Source of the DNA: Pseudomonas sp. NFACC02
GTDB lineage: Bacteria; Pseudomonadota; Gammaproteobacteria; Pseudomonadales; Pseudomonadaceae
DNA: 58,716 nt
Direction of reading: 5' to 3'
Assembly (NCBI RefSeq): GCF_900110765.1
Contig: NZ_FOEO01000034.1
Location: forward strand, 1 to 58,716
The position numbers were made by a program, and so were the translations under genes. Position 1 is the stretch's first letter, and every line of letters starts with the position of its first letter. This document shows positions 1 through 9,997 of the stretch, piece after piece. The notes below the pieces were generated by a model. That model worked only from the letters and a program-made list of their open reading frames with translations. It did no database searches and was not told the DNA's origin.

Positions 1-62
1 GGTGTGTAAGCGCTGTGAGGCGTTGAGCTAACCAATACTAATTGCCCGTGAGGCTTGACCAT
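1..62 (+). rRNA. 23S ribosomal RNA, 3' end (partial)
   Basis: The window opens inside the last ~60 nt of a 23S rRNA. The stretch through AACCAATACTAATTGCCCG and GAGGCTTGACC is the characteristic Pseudomonas 23S 3' end. The rest of the rRNA operon lies to the left of the window. The exact mature 3' end is approximate. Confidence 0.85.
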
Positions 63-214
63 ATAACACCCAAGCAATCTGCGACTCGGACGAGCACAGA
101 TTGCGGTGACTGTGAAGATGACCTTCACCGAAAGTTTGCAGCACGCAGGCAAGACCTGATCACATACCCGATTTGCTGAAGCGCGGCCAACGCCACGGTT
201 CGGTACCCGAATTT
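63..214 (+). other. 23S-5S internal transcribed spacer
   Basis: About 150 nt between the 23S end and the 5S start. No tRNA is seen here. It should contain the processing stems of the rRNA precursor, which I did not map individually. Confidence 0.6.
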
Positions 215-330
215 CTTGACGACCATAGAGCATTGGAACCACCTGATCCCATCCCGAACTCAGAAGTGAAACGATGCATCGCCGATGGTAGTGTGGGGTT
301 TCCCCATGTGAGAGTAGGTCATCGTCAAGA
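215..330 (+). rRNA. rrf: 5S ribosomal RNA
   Basis: A complete 5S rRNA of about 116 nt. The ends CTTGACGACC and GGTCATCGTCAAG pair as helix I, and the internal CCATCCCGAACTCAGAAGTG and GATGGTAGTGTGGGGTTTCC segments are the conserved Pseudomonas 5S core. It is the last gene of the rRNA operon. Confidence 0.95.
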
Positions 331-339
331 TTGAATTCC

Positions 340-376
340 AAAACCCCATTTGCGAAAGCAGATGGGGTTTTGTTTT
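340..376 (+). terminator. Rho-independent terminator of the rRNA operon
   Basis: The hairpin AAAACCCCAT - TTGCGAAAGCAG - ATGGGGTTTT is followed by GTTTTTG, ten nucleotides after the 5S end. The strong stem and T-run fit the end of an rrn transcript. Confidence 0.9.
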
Positions 377-455
377 TGCGCGCGGAAAAGCCGAACTGCA
401 ACAGCCCGACGCCCTCTGTTAGTCTTCCCCCTCTCCAAACGCCAAGGAAGCAGCT

Positions 456-3400
456 ATGCCGGTGACATCCAACCTCAATCCCGGGTTCATGGTGGTTCAT
501 GGCAATCGCCTGGATGAGCTGCGCAGCCTTGTGGTGTCGTGGATGCGGCGCTATCCGCTGACGCCACTGGAGAACGAGGTCGCTCTGGTACAGAGCAACG
601 GCATCGCTCAGTGGTTAAAGCTTGCCTTGGCTGAGAACGCGCAGGAAGACGACCTGGGCGGCTGCGGCATCGCCGCGGCGATTGATGTACAGCTTCCCGG
701 TAGCTTCATGTGGCAGCTTTATCGTGCGGTTTTGGGCAAGGATGAAATTCCGGAAACCTCGCTGCTCGACAAAGCCCCGCTGACCTGGCGCTTGATGCGG
801 CTACTGCCCGCGCTTATCGACCAACCCCATTTCGAACCTCTTCGGCGTTTTCTCACTGCCGACACGGATCTGCGCAAACGCTATCAACTGTCCGAGCGTT
901 TGGCCGATCTGTTCGACCAATACCAGGTCTATCGCGCTGACTGGCTGGAAGATTGGGCAGCTGGCAGGCATCAACTGAAGAACGTTCGAGGGGAGATCAA
1001 GCCCCTTAAGGCCGAGAACTGCTGGCAGGCCGAATTGTGGCGTGCGCTGCTGCACGACGTCGGTGCTGAAGGGATGGCCCAGAGTCGGGCCGGCGTTCAT
1101 CAGCGCTATATCGAGCGGATCAACAGCCTGACGGAGGCGCCTGTCGGACTGCCGGCGCGGGTTATCGTGTTTGGCATCTCTTCGCTCCCAGCGCAGGCAT
1201 TGGAAGCCCTCGCAGGACTGGCTCGTTTCAGCCAGGTGCTGTTGTGCGTGCACAACCCGTGTCGTCATCACTGGGCCGACATCGTCGCGGATAAAGATTT
1301 ACTGCGCCACGAGTACAAACGGCAGTCCCGCAAGGCCGGCATGCCCGTCGTGTTGAGTCCGGACGCCTTGCATCAGCATGCACACCCGCTGCTTGCAGCG
1401 TGGGGCAAGCAGGGACGCGATTACATTAATTTGCTCGACAGCCACGACGACCCCAACAGTTATCGCTCGATTTTTCGCGATGGCCGGATCGATCTGTTCA
1501 GTGAAAGCGACCCGCACACAATCCTTAATCAGTTGCAGGACGACATTCTCGAGTTGCGTCCGTTAGGGGAAACCCGCGAACGATGGCCGGCGGTGGATAT
1601 CAAGACGGATCGGTCGATCCGCTTCCATGTCGCCCACAGCGCGCAACGCGAAGTGGAAGTGCTGCACGACCAATTGCTCGCCCGCTTTAGCAACGACCCC
1701 AATCTGCGTCCTCGTGATGTCATCGTCATGGTTCCGGACATCGACAGCTATGCGCCTCATATTCGCGCCGTGTTCGGTCAACTGGATCGTGATGATCGTC
1801 GCTTCATCCCGTTCACGCTGGCGGACCAAGGTCAGCGTGGCCGCGATCCGTTACTGATCGCGGTCGAGCACCTGCTGAAGATTCCGGACAGCCGTTTCCC
1901 TGTCAGCGAAATTCTCGACCTCCTGGACGTCCCGGCGTTGCGTGCCCGGTTTGGTATTGACGAGCGTGACTTGCCCACCCTGCATCGCTGGATCGAAGGA
2001 GCAGGGGTGCGCTGGGGGCTGGATGCCCGTCAGCGTGAGGGGCTGGGATTGCCGGAGGCGCTGGAGCAGAACAGCTGGCATTTCGGTTTACGCCGCATGC
2101 TGCTCGGATACGCGGTGGGTGCAGGCGTCGCCTACGACGGCATTGAACCCTACGACGAGATTGGCGGGCTGGACGCTGCGCTGATCGGTCCATTGGTTGC
2201 GTTGATCGATGCGCTGCAGGTCGCGTACACCGAACTCTCGCAGCCGGTCACGCCGCCGGTGTGGGGGACGCGTCTGCAGGCGCTGATGCAGCTGTTTTTC
2301 GCAGCAGACAGCGAGCACGATGATTACCTTTTGGGTCAGTTGGAAACGCTGCGTGAAACCTGGCTGGAAACCTGCGAGGACGTGGGCCTTCTTGAGGAGC
2401 TGCCACTGACGGTTGTCCGCGAAGCCTGGCTCGCGGGGCTTGATCAAGGCCGTCTTTCGCAGCGGTTTCTGGCGGGTTCAGTGAACTTCTGCACCCTGAT
2501 GCCGATGCGTGCGATTCCCTTCAAGATCGTCTGCCTGCTGGGCATGAATGACGGCGATTATCCGCGCGCGCAGCCACCGCTGGATTTCGACTTGATGGGC
2601 AGCGATTACCGTCCCGGTGATCGCTCTCGTCGCGAAGACGATCGCTACCTGTTGCTTGAAGCGCTGTTGTCCGCGCGTGATCAGCTGTACATCAGTTGGG
2701 TCGGGCGCAGCATTCGCGACAACTCCGAGCGTCCCGCGTCGGTGCTGATCGGTCAATTACGCGATCACCTGGCCAGCGGTTGGCGGCTCGCGAATGCTGC
2801 CGAGCCAGAAGACGACAAGAGGCGCGACCCTGGCCAACAATTGCTGCATAAGCTCACGCTCGAACACCCGTTGCAGCCCTTCAGCGCGAAGTATTTTCAG
2901 GAGAGTCCGGAGTTCTTCAGCTTTGCCCGTGAGTGGCAAGTGCTGCACGAAACCGTCGAACAAGCCACAGAAACCCTCGCACTGGAAAGGCATGAACAGG
3001 AGGAGCCGCTAAGCCTGATGCAGCTCCAGGATTTTTTGCGTAATCCGGTCAAACACTTCTTCAGTCAGCGCTTGAAGATTTTCTTCGAGGTCGCCGAAGC
3101 GCCCCTCGCGGATGAAGAGCCCTTCGTTCTCGATGCCCTTGAGCGTTATGGCTTGAGCGACAGCCTGCTGCAAGCCGCGCTGACCGATCCCGACAACGCC
3201 GATGAGTCACTCAAGGCTCAGGCCATACGGTTGCAAGCCAGCGGCCTGCTGCCAATGGCCGGGTTCGGCGAGCTGCTGCAAGACGAACTGATCAAGCCTC
3301 TGCCTGATCTGGTGCAGCGTTATCACGCGCTGTTGTTCAAGTGGCCTGAGCGTGTGCACAGTGCTTTGCCGGTGACCTACCGACATCAGGGTGTCGAGCT

Positions 3401-3941
3401 CGATGGATGGCTCGACGGGCTTTATCAGGATGCCCGCGGTCAGTTGCTGGCCGTCACCGCGATTCCAAACACCATCGGGGGCAAGAAGTCTCGCAAGTGG
3501 CATCGCTTGACCAGACCATGGGTGATTCACCTGGTCGCTTGTGCATGCGATTTGCCGCTGACGACTGCATTGGTTGCAAGCGATGACACCTTGCTGCTGC
3601 CGCCGCTGGATAAAGACACGGCCACGCGCACGCTCGATGATGTGCTCCTCGCATGGCAACACGGCATGCAACGCCCCCTGCCGGTCGCTGTGCAAACTGC
3701 GTTTGCATGGCTGGGACAGGGCGACGAGGTAAAGGCTGAGGCCGCTGCGCGCAAAGCCTACGAAGGCGACGGCCAGACCAGTAACGGTGAGCGGGCACAG
3801 AGCACCGCACTGGCACGGCAGTTCCCGGATTTCGACGCGCTCCTCGACACCGAAGAGTTCGTCGGCTGGTGCGAATCGCTGTACAAACCCATTTTTGAAG
3901 CGCCCTGGCAATCCCTGTCCAGCGAGGAGGCCGGAGCATGA
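456..3941 (+). CDS. recC: RecBCD nuclease/helicase, RecC (gamma) subunit
   Basis: A 1161-residue protein, close to E. coli RecC (about 1120). RecC is the non-catalytic subunit of exodeoxyribonuclease V. It holds the RecB and RecD motors together, splits the duplex and recognises Chi. The N-terminus (NPGFMVVHGNRLDELRSLV) and the inactive helicase-like core (for example FCTLMPMRAIPFKIVCLLGM near residue 680) match the family. The ATG follows AAGGA at a good distance. It is the first gene of recC-recB-recD, and its stop overlaps the recB start (ATGA), so translation is probably coupled. A promoter should lie in the 79 nt after the rRNA terminator, but I saw no convincing -35/-10 pair. Confidence 0.97.
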   Translation: MPVTSNLNPGFMVVHGNRLDELRSLVVSWMRRYPLTPLENEVALVQSNGIAQWLKLALAENAQEDDLGGCGIAAAIDVQLPGSFMWQLYRAVLGKDEIPETSLLDKAPLTWRLMRLLPALIDQPHFEPLRRFLTADTDLRKRYQLSERLADLFDQYQVYRADWLEDWAAGRHQLKNVRGEIKPLKAENCWQAELWRALLHDVGAEGMAQSRAGVHQRYIERINSLTEAPVGLPARVIVFGISSLPAQALEALAGLARFSQVLLCVHNPCRHHWADIVADKDLLRHEYKRQSRKAGMPVVLSPDALHQHAHPLLAAWGKQGRDYINLLDSHDDPNSYRSIFRDGRIDLFSESDPHTILNQLQDDILELRPLGETRERWPAVDIKTDRSIRFHVAHSAQREVEVLHDQLLARFSNDPNLRPRDVIVMVPDIDSYAPHIRAVFGQLDRDDRRFIPFTLADQGQRGRDPLLIAVEHLLKIPDSRFPVSEILDLLDVPALRARFGIDERDLPTLHRWIEGAGVRWGLDARQREGLGLPEALEQNSWHFGLRRMLLGYAVGAGVAYDGIEPYDEIGGLDAALIGPLVALIDALQVAYTELSQPVTPPVWGTRLQALMQLFFAADSEHDDYLLGQLETLRETWLETCEDVGLLEELPLTVVREAWLAGLDQGRLSQRFLAGSVNFCTLMPMRAIPFKIVCLLGMNDGDYPRAQPPLDFDLMGSDYRPGDRSRREDDRYLLLEALLSARDQLYISWVGRSIRDNSERPASVLIGQLRDHLASGWRLANAAEPEDDKRRDPGQQLLHKLTLEHPLQPFSAKYFQESPEFFSFAREWQVLHETVEQATETLALERHEQEEPLSLMQLQDFLRNPVKHFFSQRLKIFFEVAEAPLADEEPFVLDALERYGLSDSLLQAALTDPDNADESLKAQAIRLQASGLLPMAGFGELLQDELIKPLPDLVQRYHALLFKWPERVHSALPVTYRHQGVELDGWLDGLYQDARGQLLAVTAIPNTIGGKKSRKWHRLTRPWVIHLVACACDLPLTTALVASDDTLLLPPLDKDTATRTLDDVLLAWQHGMQRPLPVAVQTAFAWLGQGDEVKAEAAARKAYEGDGQTSNGERAQSTALARQFPDFDALLDTEEFVGWCESLYKPIFEAPWQSLSSEEAGA

Positions 3942-6900
3942 GTGACGCCCAGCAGTCTTTGGTCCAGAAACCCTTGCCCCTGCGCTTCCCCCTCAACGGC
4001 AGCCAACTGATCGAGGCCAGCGCCGGGACGGGCAAAACCTTCACGATCTCGGCGCTCTACCTGCGTCTGGTGCTCGGGCATGGCGGCGAGCTTTGCGGCT
4101 TTGGCCAGGAGTTGCTGCCTCCCCAGATTCTCGTCGTCACCTTCACCGATGCGGCCACCAAAGAGTTGCGTGATCGCATTCGCACCCGACTGGCTGAGGC
4201 CGCGCGTTTCTTCCGTCAAGAGATCGAAGCCCCGGATGCGCTGATCGCCGATCTGCGTGAAGACTTCGCCGTCGAACAATGGGCAGGCTGCGCGAGCCGC
4301 CTGGACATCGCTGCGCAGTGGATGGACGAGGCTGCCGTTTCGACCATTCACAGTTGGTGTCAGCGCATGCTGCGCGAGCATGCGTTCGACAGCGGCAGTC
4401 TGTTCACCCAAAGCCTGGAAACCGATCACAGTGACTTGCTTGGCGAAGTGCTTCGCGATTACTGGCGCAAGTTCTGTTATCCCATGAGGGGAGACGCGCT
4501 CAAATGGGTCAGAGAAAACTGGGGCGGTCCGGCGGCCTTGTTGCCTCGGGTCCGTGCCTTGTTCGGCAGCGAGGGTGGAGCCGTTACGCAAACCCCGGCG
4601 CAACTGATCGAACAGTCGATCAACGAGCGTCGCGAGGTGCTCAGAACCCTGAAATCGCCTTGGGCAAACTGGGCTGCCGAACTGCACGCTATCTGCATCG
4701 ACGGTGTGAAGTGCAAGGTTGTCGATGGCCGCAAAATGCAGGAGCGTTACTTCAAGCCCTGGTTCGACAAGCTCATCGCATGGGCCAACGATGAAGAACA
4801 GGAACAGCTGGATCTGGGCACAGGTTTCACCCGGCTGACGCCCGATGGCATTGCCGAAGCGTGGAAAAACAATCCGCCTTCACACCCTGCGTTCGAAGCC
4901 ATGGTCGAGCTGAAGGTCGCCCTCGACACCTTGCCGACGCCTGACGCTGCTGTGCTTGAACACGCTGCACAATGGGTCGGCGCGCGCTTTGAAGAAGAGA
5001 AGCGCCGCCGCGCGGAAATGGGCTTCGACGACATGTTATTGCGTCTGGATGCCGCGCTGCGCGGCTCGGGGGGCGAACGTCTGGCCACGCTGATTCGCGA
5101 ACAGTTTCCGGTCGCCTTGATCGACGAGTTCCAGGACACGGACCCGGTGCAGTACCGGATTTTCGACAGCATCTATCGCCTCGAAGCCAACGACGAAAGC
5201 ACCGGCCTGTTTCTGATCGGCGACCCTAAGCAGGCGATCTACGCCTTCCGCGGCGCCGACATTTATACCTACTTGCACGCCCGCGTTGCGACGGCCGGAC
5301 GCCTGCACACGCTGGGTACCAACTTCCGTTCCAGTCACGCGATGGTCGAGGCGGTCAACCACGTGTTCATGCGTGCCGAAACCCGCCCGACCGGGCGAGG
5401 CGCGTTTCTGTTCCGAAGCGTCGATGACAACCCGGTGCCTTTCCTTGCCGTGGGTTCACAAGGTCGCAAGGAAAGCTTTCAGGTCGACGGCGAGCTCGTT
5501 GCCGCGCTGAACGTCTGGCAGCTGGAGAGCGAGCAACCGGTTTCGGGCGCCACGTATCGTCAGCAGTTGGCCGCGAGTTGCGCGAGTGAGATCGTGCGCT
5601 TGCTCAATGCGGGACAACAAGGCCGGGCTGGCTTTGTGAAAACCGGCGAGCCCCTCAAGGGGCTGATGCCTGCCGACATCGCGATTCTGGTGCGCGACGG
5701 CAAGGAAGCGCAGGCCGTGCGCGCCGAGCTGTCGGCCCGGGGCGTGCGCAGTGTCTACCTTTCGGACAAGGACTCGGTGTTCGCCGCACAGGAAGCCCAC
5801 GACTTGCTGGCCTGGCTCAAGGCCTGCGCCGAGCCGGACGCCGAGCGCACCTTGCGTGCCGCGCTGGCGTGCATCACCCTCGACTTGCCGCTGGCGGAGC
5901 TTGAGCGGCTCAATCAGGACGAACTGGCGTGGGAAAATCGCGTCATGCAGTTCCGTGACTATCGACGCATCTGGCGTACACAGGGCGTGTTGCCGATGCT
6001 GCGCCGCCTGCTGCATGACTTCAAACTGCCGCAGACATTGATTCAGCGCAGCGATGGTGAACGGGTGCTGACCAACCTGCTGCACCTGTCGGAGCTGATG
6101 CAGCAGGCCGCCGCCGAACTGGACGGCGAGCAGGCGTTGATTCGTCATCTGGGCGAGCATCTGGCGTTGTCCGGTCAAGCGGGCGAGGAGCAGATTCTGC
6201 GGCTGGAGAGCGACGAGCAACTGGTCAAGGTCGTGACCATTCACAAGTCCAAAGGCCTGGAATATCCGTTGGTGTTCCTGCCATTCATTTGCTCGACGAA
6301 ACCCGTGGACGGCAGTCGTCTGCCGCTGCACTTTCACGATGCTCAAGGCCATGCGCAGATCAGCTTGAAGCCCACTGCCGCTTTGATCGAACAGGCCGAC
6401 GACGAACGTCTGGCCGAGGATCTGCGTCTGCTGTACGTCGCTCTCACCCGTGCGCAACATGCGTGTTGGCTGGGCGTGGCGGACCTCAAGCGCGGCAACA
6501 CCAGCGGTTCGATCCTGCACCGCTCGGCGATGGGCTATCTGCTCGGTGGCGGTGAGGCGTTGGCGGATTCGAACGTGCTCACCCAGTGGCTGCACTCGTT
6601 GGTCGAAAACCAACCAGCGCTGAGCGCAGAAACAGTGCCGGCGCCGACCGCCGAGACGTTCATGGCGCCCCGCAGTGAAGCCGCGTTGAGCAAGCCGCGC
6701 ATGCCACGACGCAGTGCCCGGGAAAACTGGTGGATCGCCTCCTACAGTGCGCTGCGCATCGGTGACACGATCACTGACAGCGGCGACCAGTCGCCTGACA
6801 GCCCACAAGCTCAGAAGCTGTTTGACGATGAACGCCTCGACCCCGAAGCGCCCCGTGAGGTCATGGCCAGCGGCGGTGACATCCACCGGTTCCCTCGTGG

Positions 6901-7651
6901 ACCGAATCCCGGCACCTTCCTTCACGGTCTGCTCGAATGGGCGGGAGAGAAGGGGTTCGCGTGGGCGTCCAGCGAACCGGCGGCGCTGGAAAAAGTCGTT
7001 GCCCAGCGCTGCAACCGACGTGACTGGAAAGGCTGGATCAACACCCTGACCGACTGGCTTGAGCATCTGCTGGTCATGCCGTTACGCCTGGGCGTCGACG
7101 TTCCGCCGGTCGCCTTGAGTGCGCTGGATCAACCGAACCAGTACCGCGTCGAGATGGAGTTCTGGTTCGCCTGCTCCAAAGTCGACGTGGCGCAAATGGA
7201 CGCGCTGGTGCGTCGCTACACGCACAACGGCGCACCGCGAGCAGCCGCCGAAACCGTTTCGCTCAACGGCATGTTCAAGGGCTTTATCGACCTGACGTTC
7301 GAGCACGAGGGGCGCTATTACGTCGCCGATTACAAATCCAACTGGCTGGGCGTCGACGATGATGCCTACACCGAGCAAGCGATGGAAAACGCGATTCTGG
7401 ACAACCGCTACGACCTGCAATACGTGCTGTACCTGCTGGCATTGCATCGCCAGCTCAAGGCACGGCTGGTCGATTACGACTATGACCGGCACATGGGCGG
7501 CGCGGTGTATCTGTTCGTGCGTGGCAGTCGCGCCGCGAGCCAGGGCGCGTGGTTCACGCGTCCACCTCGCGCGTTGATCGAAAGCCTTGATCTGCTGTTT
7601 CAGGGCCGCCCGTTGATCACGGAAGAAGCGTCGTCAGGAGAGCTCGTATGA
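3938..7651 (+). CDS. recB: RecBCD nuclease/helicase, RecB (beta) subunit
   Basis: A 1237-residue UvrD-like 3'-5' helicase with a C-terminal nuclease domain, slightly longer than E. coli RecB (1180). Visible motifs are Walker A ASAGTGKTF at about residues 28-36, motif II ALIDEFQDTDP at about 390, motif III with GDPKQAIYAFRGAD, and motif VI LRLLYVALTRAQ near 830. The C-terminal nuclease motif VADYKSNWLG near residue 1130 carries the Asp and Lys needed for Mg-dependent cleavage. RecB unwinds and degrades double-strand ends, then loads RecA after Chi. The start overlaps the recC stop and the stop overlaps the recD start, both as ATGA. Confidence 0.97.
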   Translation: MSDAQQSLVQKPLPLRFPLNGSQLIEASAGTGKTFTISALYLRLVLGHGGELCGFGQELLPPQILVVTFTDAATKELRDRIRTRLAEAARFFRQEIEAPDALIADLREDFAVEQWAGCASRLDIAAQWMDEAAVSTIHSWCQRMLREHAFDSGSLFTQSLETDHSDLLGEVLRDYWRKFCYPMRGDALKWVRENWGGPAALLPRVRALFGSEGGAVTQTPAQLIEQSINERREVLRTLKSPWANWAAELHAICIDGVKCKVVDGRKMQERYFKPWFDKLIAWANDEEQEQLDLGTGFTRLTPDGIAEAWKNNPPSHPAFEAMVELKVALDTLPTPDAAVLEHAAQWVGARFEEEKRRRAEMGFDDMLLRLDAALRGSGGERLATLIREQFPVALIDEFQDTDPVQYRIFDSIYRLEANDESTGLFLIGDPKQAIYAFRGADIYTYLHARVATAGRLHTLGTNFRSSHAMVEAVNHVFMRAETRPTGRGAFLFRSVDDNPVPFLAVGSQGRKESFQVDGELVAALNVWQLESEQPVSGATYRQQLAASCASEIVRLLNAGQQGRAGFVKTGEPLKGLMPADIAILVRDGKEAQAVRAELSARGVRSVYLSDKDSVFAAQEAHDLLAWLKACAEPDAERTLRAALACITLDLPLAELERLNQDELAWENRVMQFRDYRRIWRTQGVLPMLRRLLHDFKLPQTLIQRSDGERVLTNLLHLSELMQQAAAELDGEQALIRHLGEHLALSGQAGEEQILRLESDEQLVKVVTIHKSKGLEYPLVFLPFICSTKPVDGSRLPLHFHDAQGHAQISLKPTAALIEQADDERLAEDLRLLYVALTRAQHACWLGVADLKRGNTSGSILHRSAMGYLLGGGEALADSNVLTQWLHSLVENQPALSAETVPAPTAETFMAPRSEAALSKPRMPRRSARENWWIASYSALRIGDTITDSGDQSPDSPQAQKLFDDERLDPEAPREVMASGGDIHRFPRGPNPGTFLHGLLEWAGEKGFAWASSEPAALEKVVAQRCNRRDWKGWINTLTDWLEHLLVMPLRLGVDVPPVALSALDQPNQYRVEMEFWFACSKVDVAQMDALVRRYTHNGAPRAAAETVSLNGMFKGFIDLTFEHEGRYYVADYKSNWLGVDDDAYTEQAMENAILDNRYDLQYVLYLLALHRQLKARLVDYDYDRHMGGAVYLFVRGSRAASQGAWFTRPPRALIESLDLLFQGRPLITEEASSGELV

Positions 7652-9735
7652 ATCGCACCTTCGCTCATTTGCTGCCTACGCCGCTGGACGCCGAAAGCCT
7701 GGCCGAGCTCAAGCCCCTGAAGCGCGTGGGCGATCTGCTGTTGTTGCTCGAACGTTGGGTCGAGCGCGGCTGGTTGCGCGCACTGGACAAGGCCTTCGTA
7801 GGGTTTCTGGCCGATCTTGATCCCACTGCTGACTCACTGGTGTTGCTCGCGGCTGCGCTGACCAGCCATCAACTGGGTCACGGCCATGTGTGCCTCGATC
7901 TCTACGAGACGCTGAAAGAACCGGACTTCGCCTTGTCGCTGCCGCCGGAGGGCGACGTGTTGTCGACACCGATGTTGCTGCCCTCGACGTTGCTCAAGGC
8001 ACTGGATGGCGCGACCTGGTGCCAGGCGCTGGCGGACAGTACGCTGGTCGCCAACGCGGGCGACAAAAGCGGTGAGGCGGCCGAGAAGCCTCTGGTGTTG
8101 TCCGACCGACGCCTGTACTTGCGGCGTTACTGGACCTACGAGCGCCGAATCGATGCCGCTTTGCACCGCCGACTGGCGCAGGTCGAAGCAGCCCCAAGCG
8201 ATCTGGCAGAACGTCTGGACGCGCTGTTCGGTCCAGCCGGCACAAGCCCGGATGCATTGATCGACTGGCAAAAGCTCGCCTGCGCGCTGGCGACACGGGG
8301 TGGGTTCAGCATCATCACCGGCGGGCCGGGCACGGGGAAAACCACCACGGTGGTGCGCCTGCTGGCGCTGCTGCAATCGCCTGCCGTCGAGCGCGGCAAA
8401 CCGCTGCGTATTCGGCTGGCGGCACCGACGGGCAAGGCCGCGGCGAGGCTGACCGAGTCCATCAGCCATCAGGTGCAGTCGCTGCAAGTGTCGGAAGAGG
8501 TTCGCCAGAAAATCCCCAGTGAGGTGACCACTGTGCACCGTCTGCTGGGCAGCCGACCGGGCACGCGCCATTTTCGTCATCACGCGGGGAATCCGCTGCC
8601 GCTCGATGTGTTGGTGGTGGACGAAGCCTCGATGATTGACCTGGAAATGATGGCCAATCTGCTCGATGCCTTGCCGCCCCATGCGCGGATGGTTCTGCTC
8701 GGCGACAAGGACCAGTTGGCGTCCGTGGAAGCCGGTGCCGTGCTGGGTGATCTGTGTCGTGACGCAGAGGCCGGAATGTACAGCCCGCAAACCCGGGCGT
8801 GGCTGCAGTCGGTCAGCGGCGAGGATTTGAGCAAGAGCGGCTTGCAGGCAGGCGATAACGTTAAGCATGCGCTGGCGCAGCAGGTGGTGATGCTGCGTCA
8901 CTCCCGGCGTTTTGTGGCCGGTAGCGGCATCGGTCAGCTCGCGAAGCTGGTCAACCAGCAGCAGGATCGGGAGGCGCGTGAGTTGCTGGCGGCGCGCACG
9001 TATCCAGACCTTTTTTCGTTGTCGCTCAAGGGCGAGCAGGACCGAGCCTTGTCTCGCCTCGTGCTGGACGGCCACGGCAACGGGCCTCAAGGCTACCGGC
9101 ATTACCTCGGCGTCATGCGGGCGCAGCGGCCACAGGGGGTGGCGTCCATCGACGACCCACGGTGCATCGATTGGGCACGCAAGGTGTTGAACGCGTTCGA
9201 TGAGTTCCAGTTGCTGTGTGCCGTGCGTAAAGGTCCGTGGGGTGTCGAGGGGCTGAACCAGCGGATGACTCAGACGCTGTTCGCGGCGCAACTGATCGAG
9301 AGTGATCAGCAGTGGTACGAAGGCCGTCCGGTACTGATGACTCGCAACGATTACGGCCTGGGGTTGATGAACGGCGACATCGGCATTGCGCTGCGATTGC
9401 CGGAGGGTGCGCCTGAGGAAAACCGTCAGGCCCTGCGTGTTGCGTTTCCGCGCAATGACGGCAGCGGCGGCGTGCGTTTCGTGTTGCCGAGCCGACTCAA
9501 TGATGTGGAGACGGTGTACGCCATGACTGTGCATAAATCACAGGGATCGGAGTTCGCGCACACGGCGTTGATTCTGCCCGAAGCGCTGAACCCGGTGCTG
9601 ACCAAGGAGTTGATCTACACCGGTATCACCCGGGCCAAGCACTGGTTCAGCCTGATCGAACCGCGTCAGGGCGTGTTCGAAGAGGCGCTGCGGCGCAAGG
9701 TCAAACGCCTGAGCGGGTTGATGCTGGAGTTGTGA
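7648..9735 (+). CDS. recD: RecBCD nuclease/helicase, RecD (alpha) subunit
   Basis: A 695-residue SF1B 5'-3' helicase, longer than E. coli RecD (608). Walker A GGPGTGKTTT sits at about residues 224-233. Walker B is VLVVDEASMIDLEMM, followed by LLGDKDQLASVEAGAVLGDLC. The C-terminal helicase motif TVHKSQGSEFAH and LIYTGITRAK complete the core. RecD is the fast motor of RecBCD and is required for its nuclease activity before Chi. It is the last gene of the operon, and a palindromic repeat follows. No frameshift or missing motif was seen. Confidence 0.97.
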   Translation: MNRTFAHLLPTPLDAESLAELKPLKRVGDLLLLLERWVERGWLRALDKAFVGFLADLDPTADSLVLLAAALTSHQLGHGHVCLDLYETLKEPDFALSLPPEGDVLSTPMLLPSTLLKALDGATWCQALADSTLVANAGDKSGEAAEKPLVLSDRRLYLRRYWTYERRIDAALHRRLAQVEAAPSDLAERLDALFGPAGTSPDALIDWQKLACALATRGGFSIITGGPGTGKTTTVVRLLALLQSPAVERGKPLRIRLAAPTGKAAARLTESISHQVQSLQVSEEVRQKIPSEVTTVHRLLGSRPGTRHFRHHAGNPLPLDVLVVDEASMIDLEMMANLLDALPPHARMVLLGDKDQLASVEAGAVLGDLCRDAEAGMYSPQTRAWLQSVSGEDLSKSGLQAGDNVKHALAQQVVMLRHSRRFVAGSGIGQLAKLVNQQQDREARELLAARTYPDLFSLSLKGEQDRALSRLVLDGHGNGPQGYRHYLGVMRAQRPQGVASIDDPRCIDWARKVLNAFDEFQLLCAVRKGPWGVEGLNQRMTQTLFAAQLIESDQQWYEGRPVLMTRNDYGLGLMNGDIGIALRLPEGAPEENRQALRVAFPRNDGSGGVRFVLPSRLNDVETVYAMTVHKSQGSEFAHTALILPEALNPVLTKELIYTGITRAKHWFSLIEPRQGVFEEALRRKVKRLSGLMLEL

Positions 9736-9784
9736 GGGGATGCTGTGAGCATGCTTCTGCCGAAGGGCGTAGGCGTCTGGCTTG

Positions 9785-9903
9785 CCGACGATCTGGCGCG
9801 AAGCAGCAGCGAAGTCAGGCGATTCGGGAGTGTCAGGCATACCGCGTTGCCATTGTTTGCTGCCGGTGCCCGGCAGATCGCGAGCAAGCTTGCTCCCACG
9901 GCC
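9785..9903. repeat. REP/BIME-type palindromic repeat
   Basis: The segment from GACGATCTGGCGCG to CGAGCAAGCTTGCTCCCAC matches, in reverse complement, the repeat unit seen three times at 57829-58514. Shared blocks are GCGATCTGGCGCG, TCAGGCGAT, GTGTCAGGCAT and GCCGGTGCCCGGCAGATCG. It fills most of the 262-nt gap between recD and the convergent transporter gene and probably also acts in transcript ends. Confidence 0.75.
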
Positions 9904-9997
9904 TGCGGCCAGAATCAAGAGCAGTCTGCAGTTGATGCCGATGCTGTGTAGATATGGATCCCACGGCCTTCGGCCATGATCGCTTCACGATAGCCGC

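Noticed and set aside
5456..7066. A 536-codon open frame on the minus strand inside recB.
   Set aside because: It is wholly antisense to recB, which has all expected motifs. Long antisense frames are normal in high-GC Pseudomonas genes, and this one has no recognisable domain.
7834..9534. A 566-codon open frame on the minus strand inside recD.
   Set aside because: Antisense to a clearly conserved gene; the translation is rich in Arg, His and Gln with no domain pattern.
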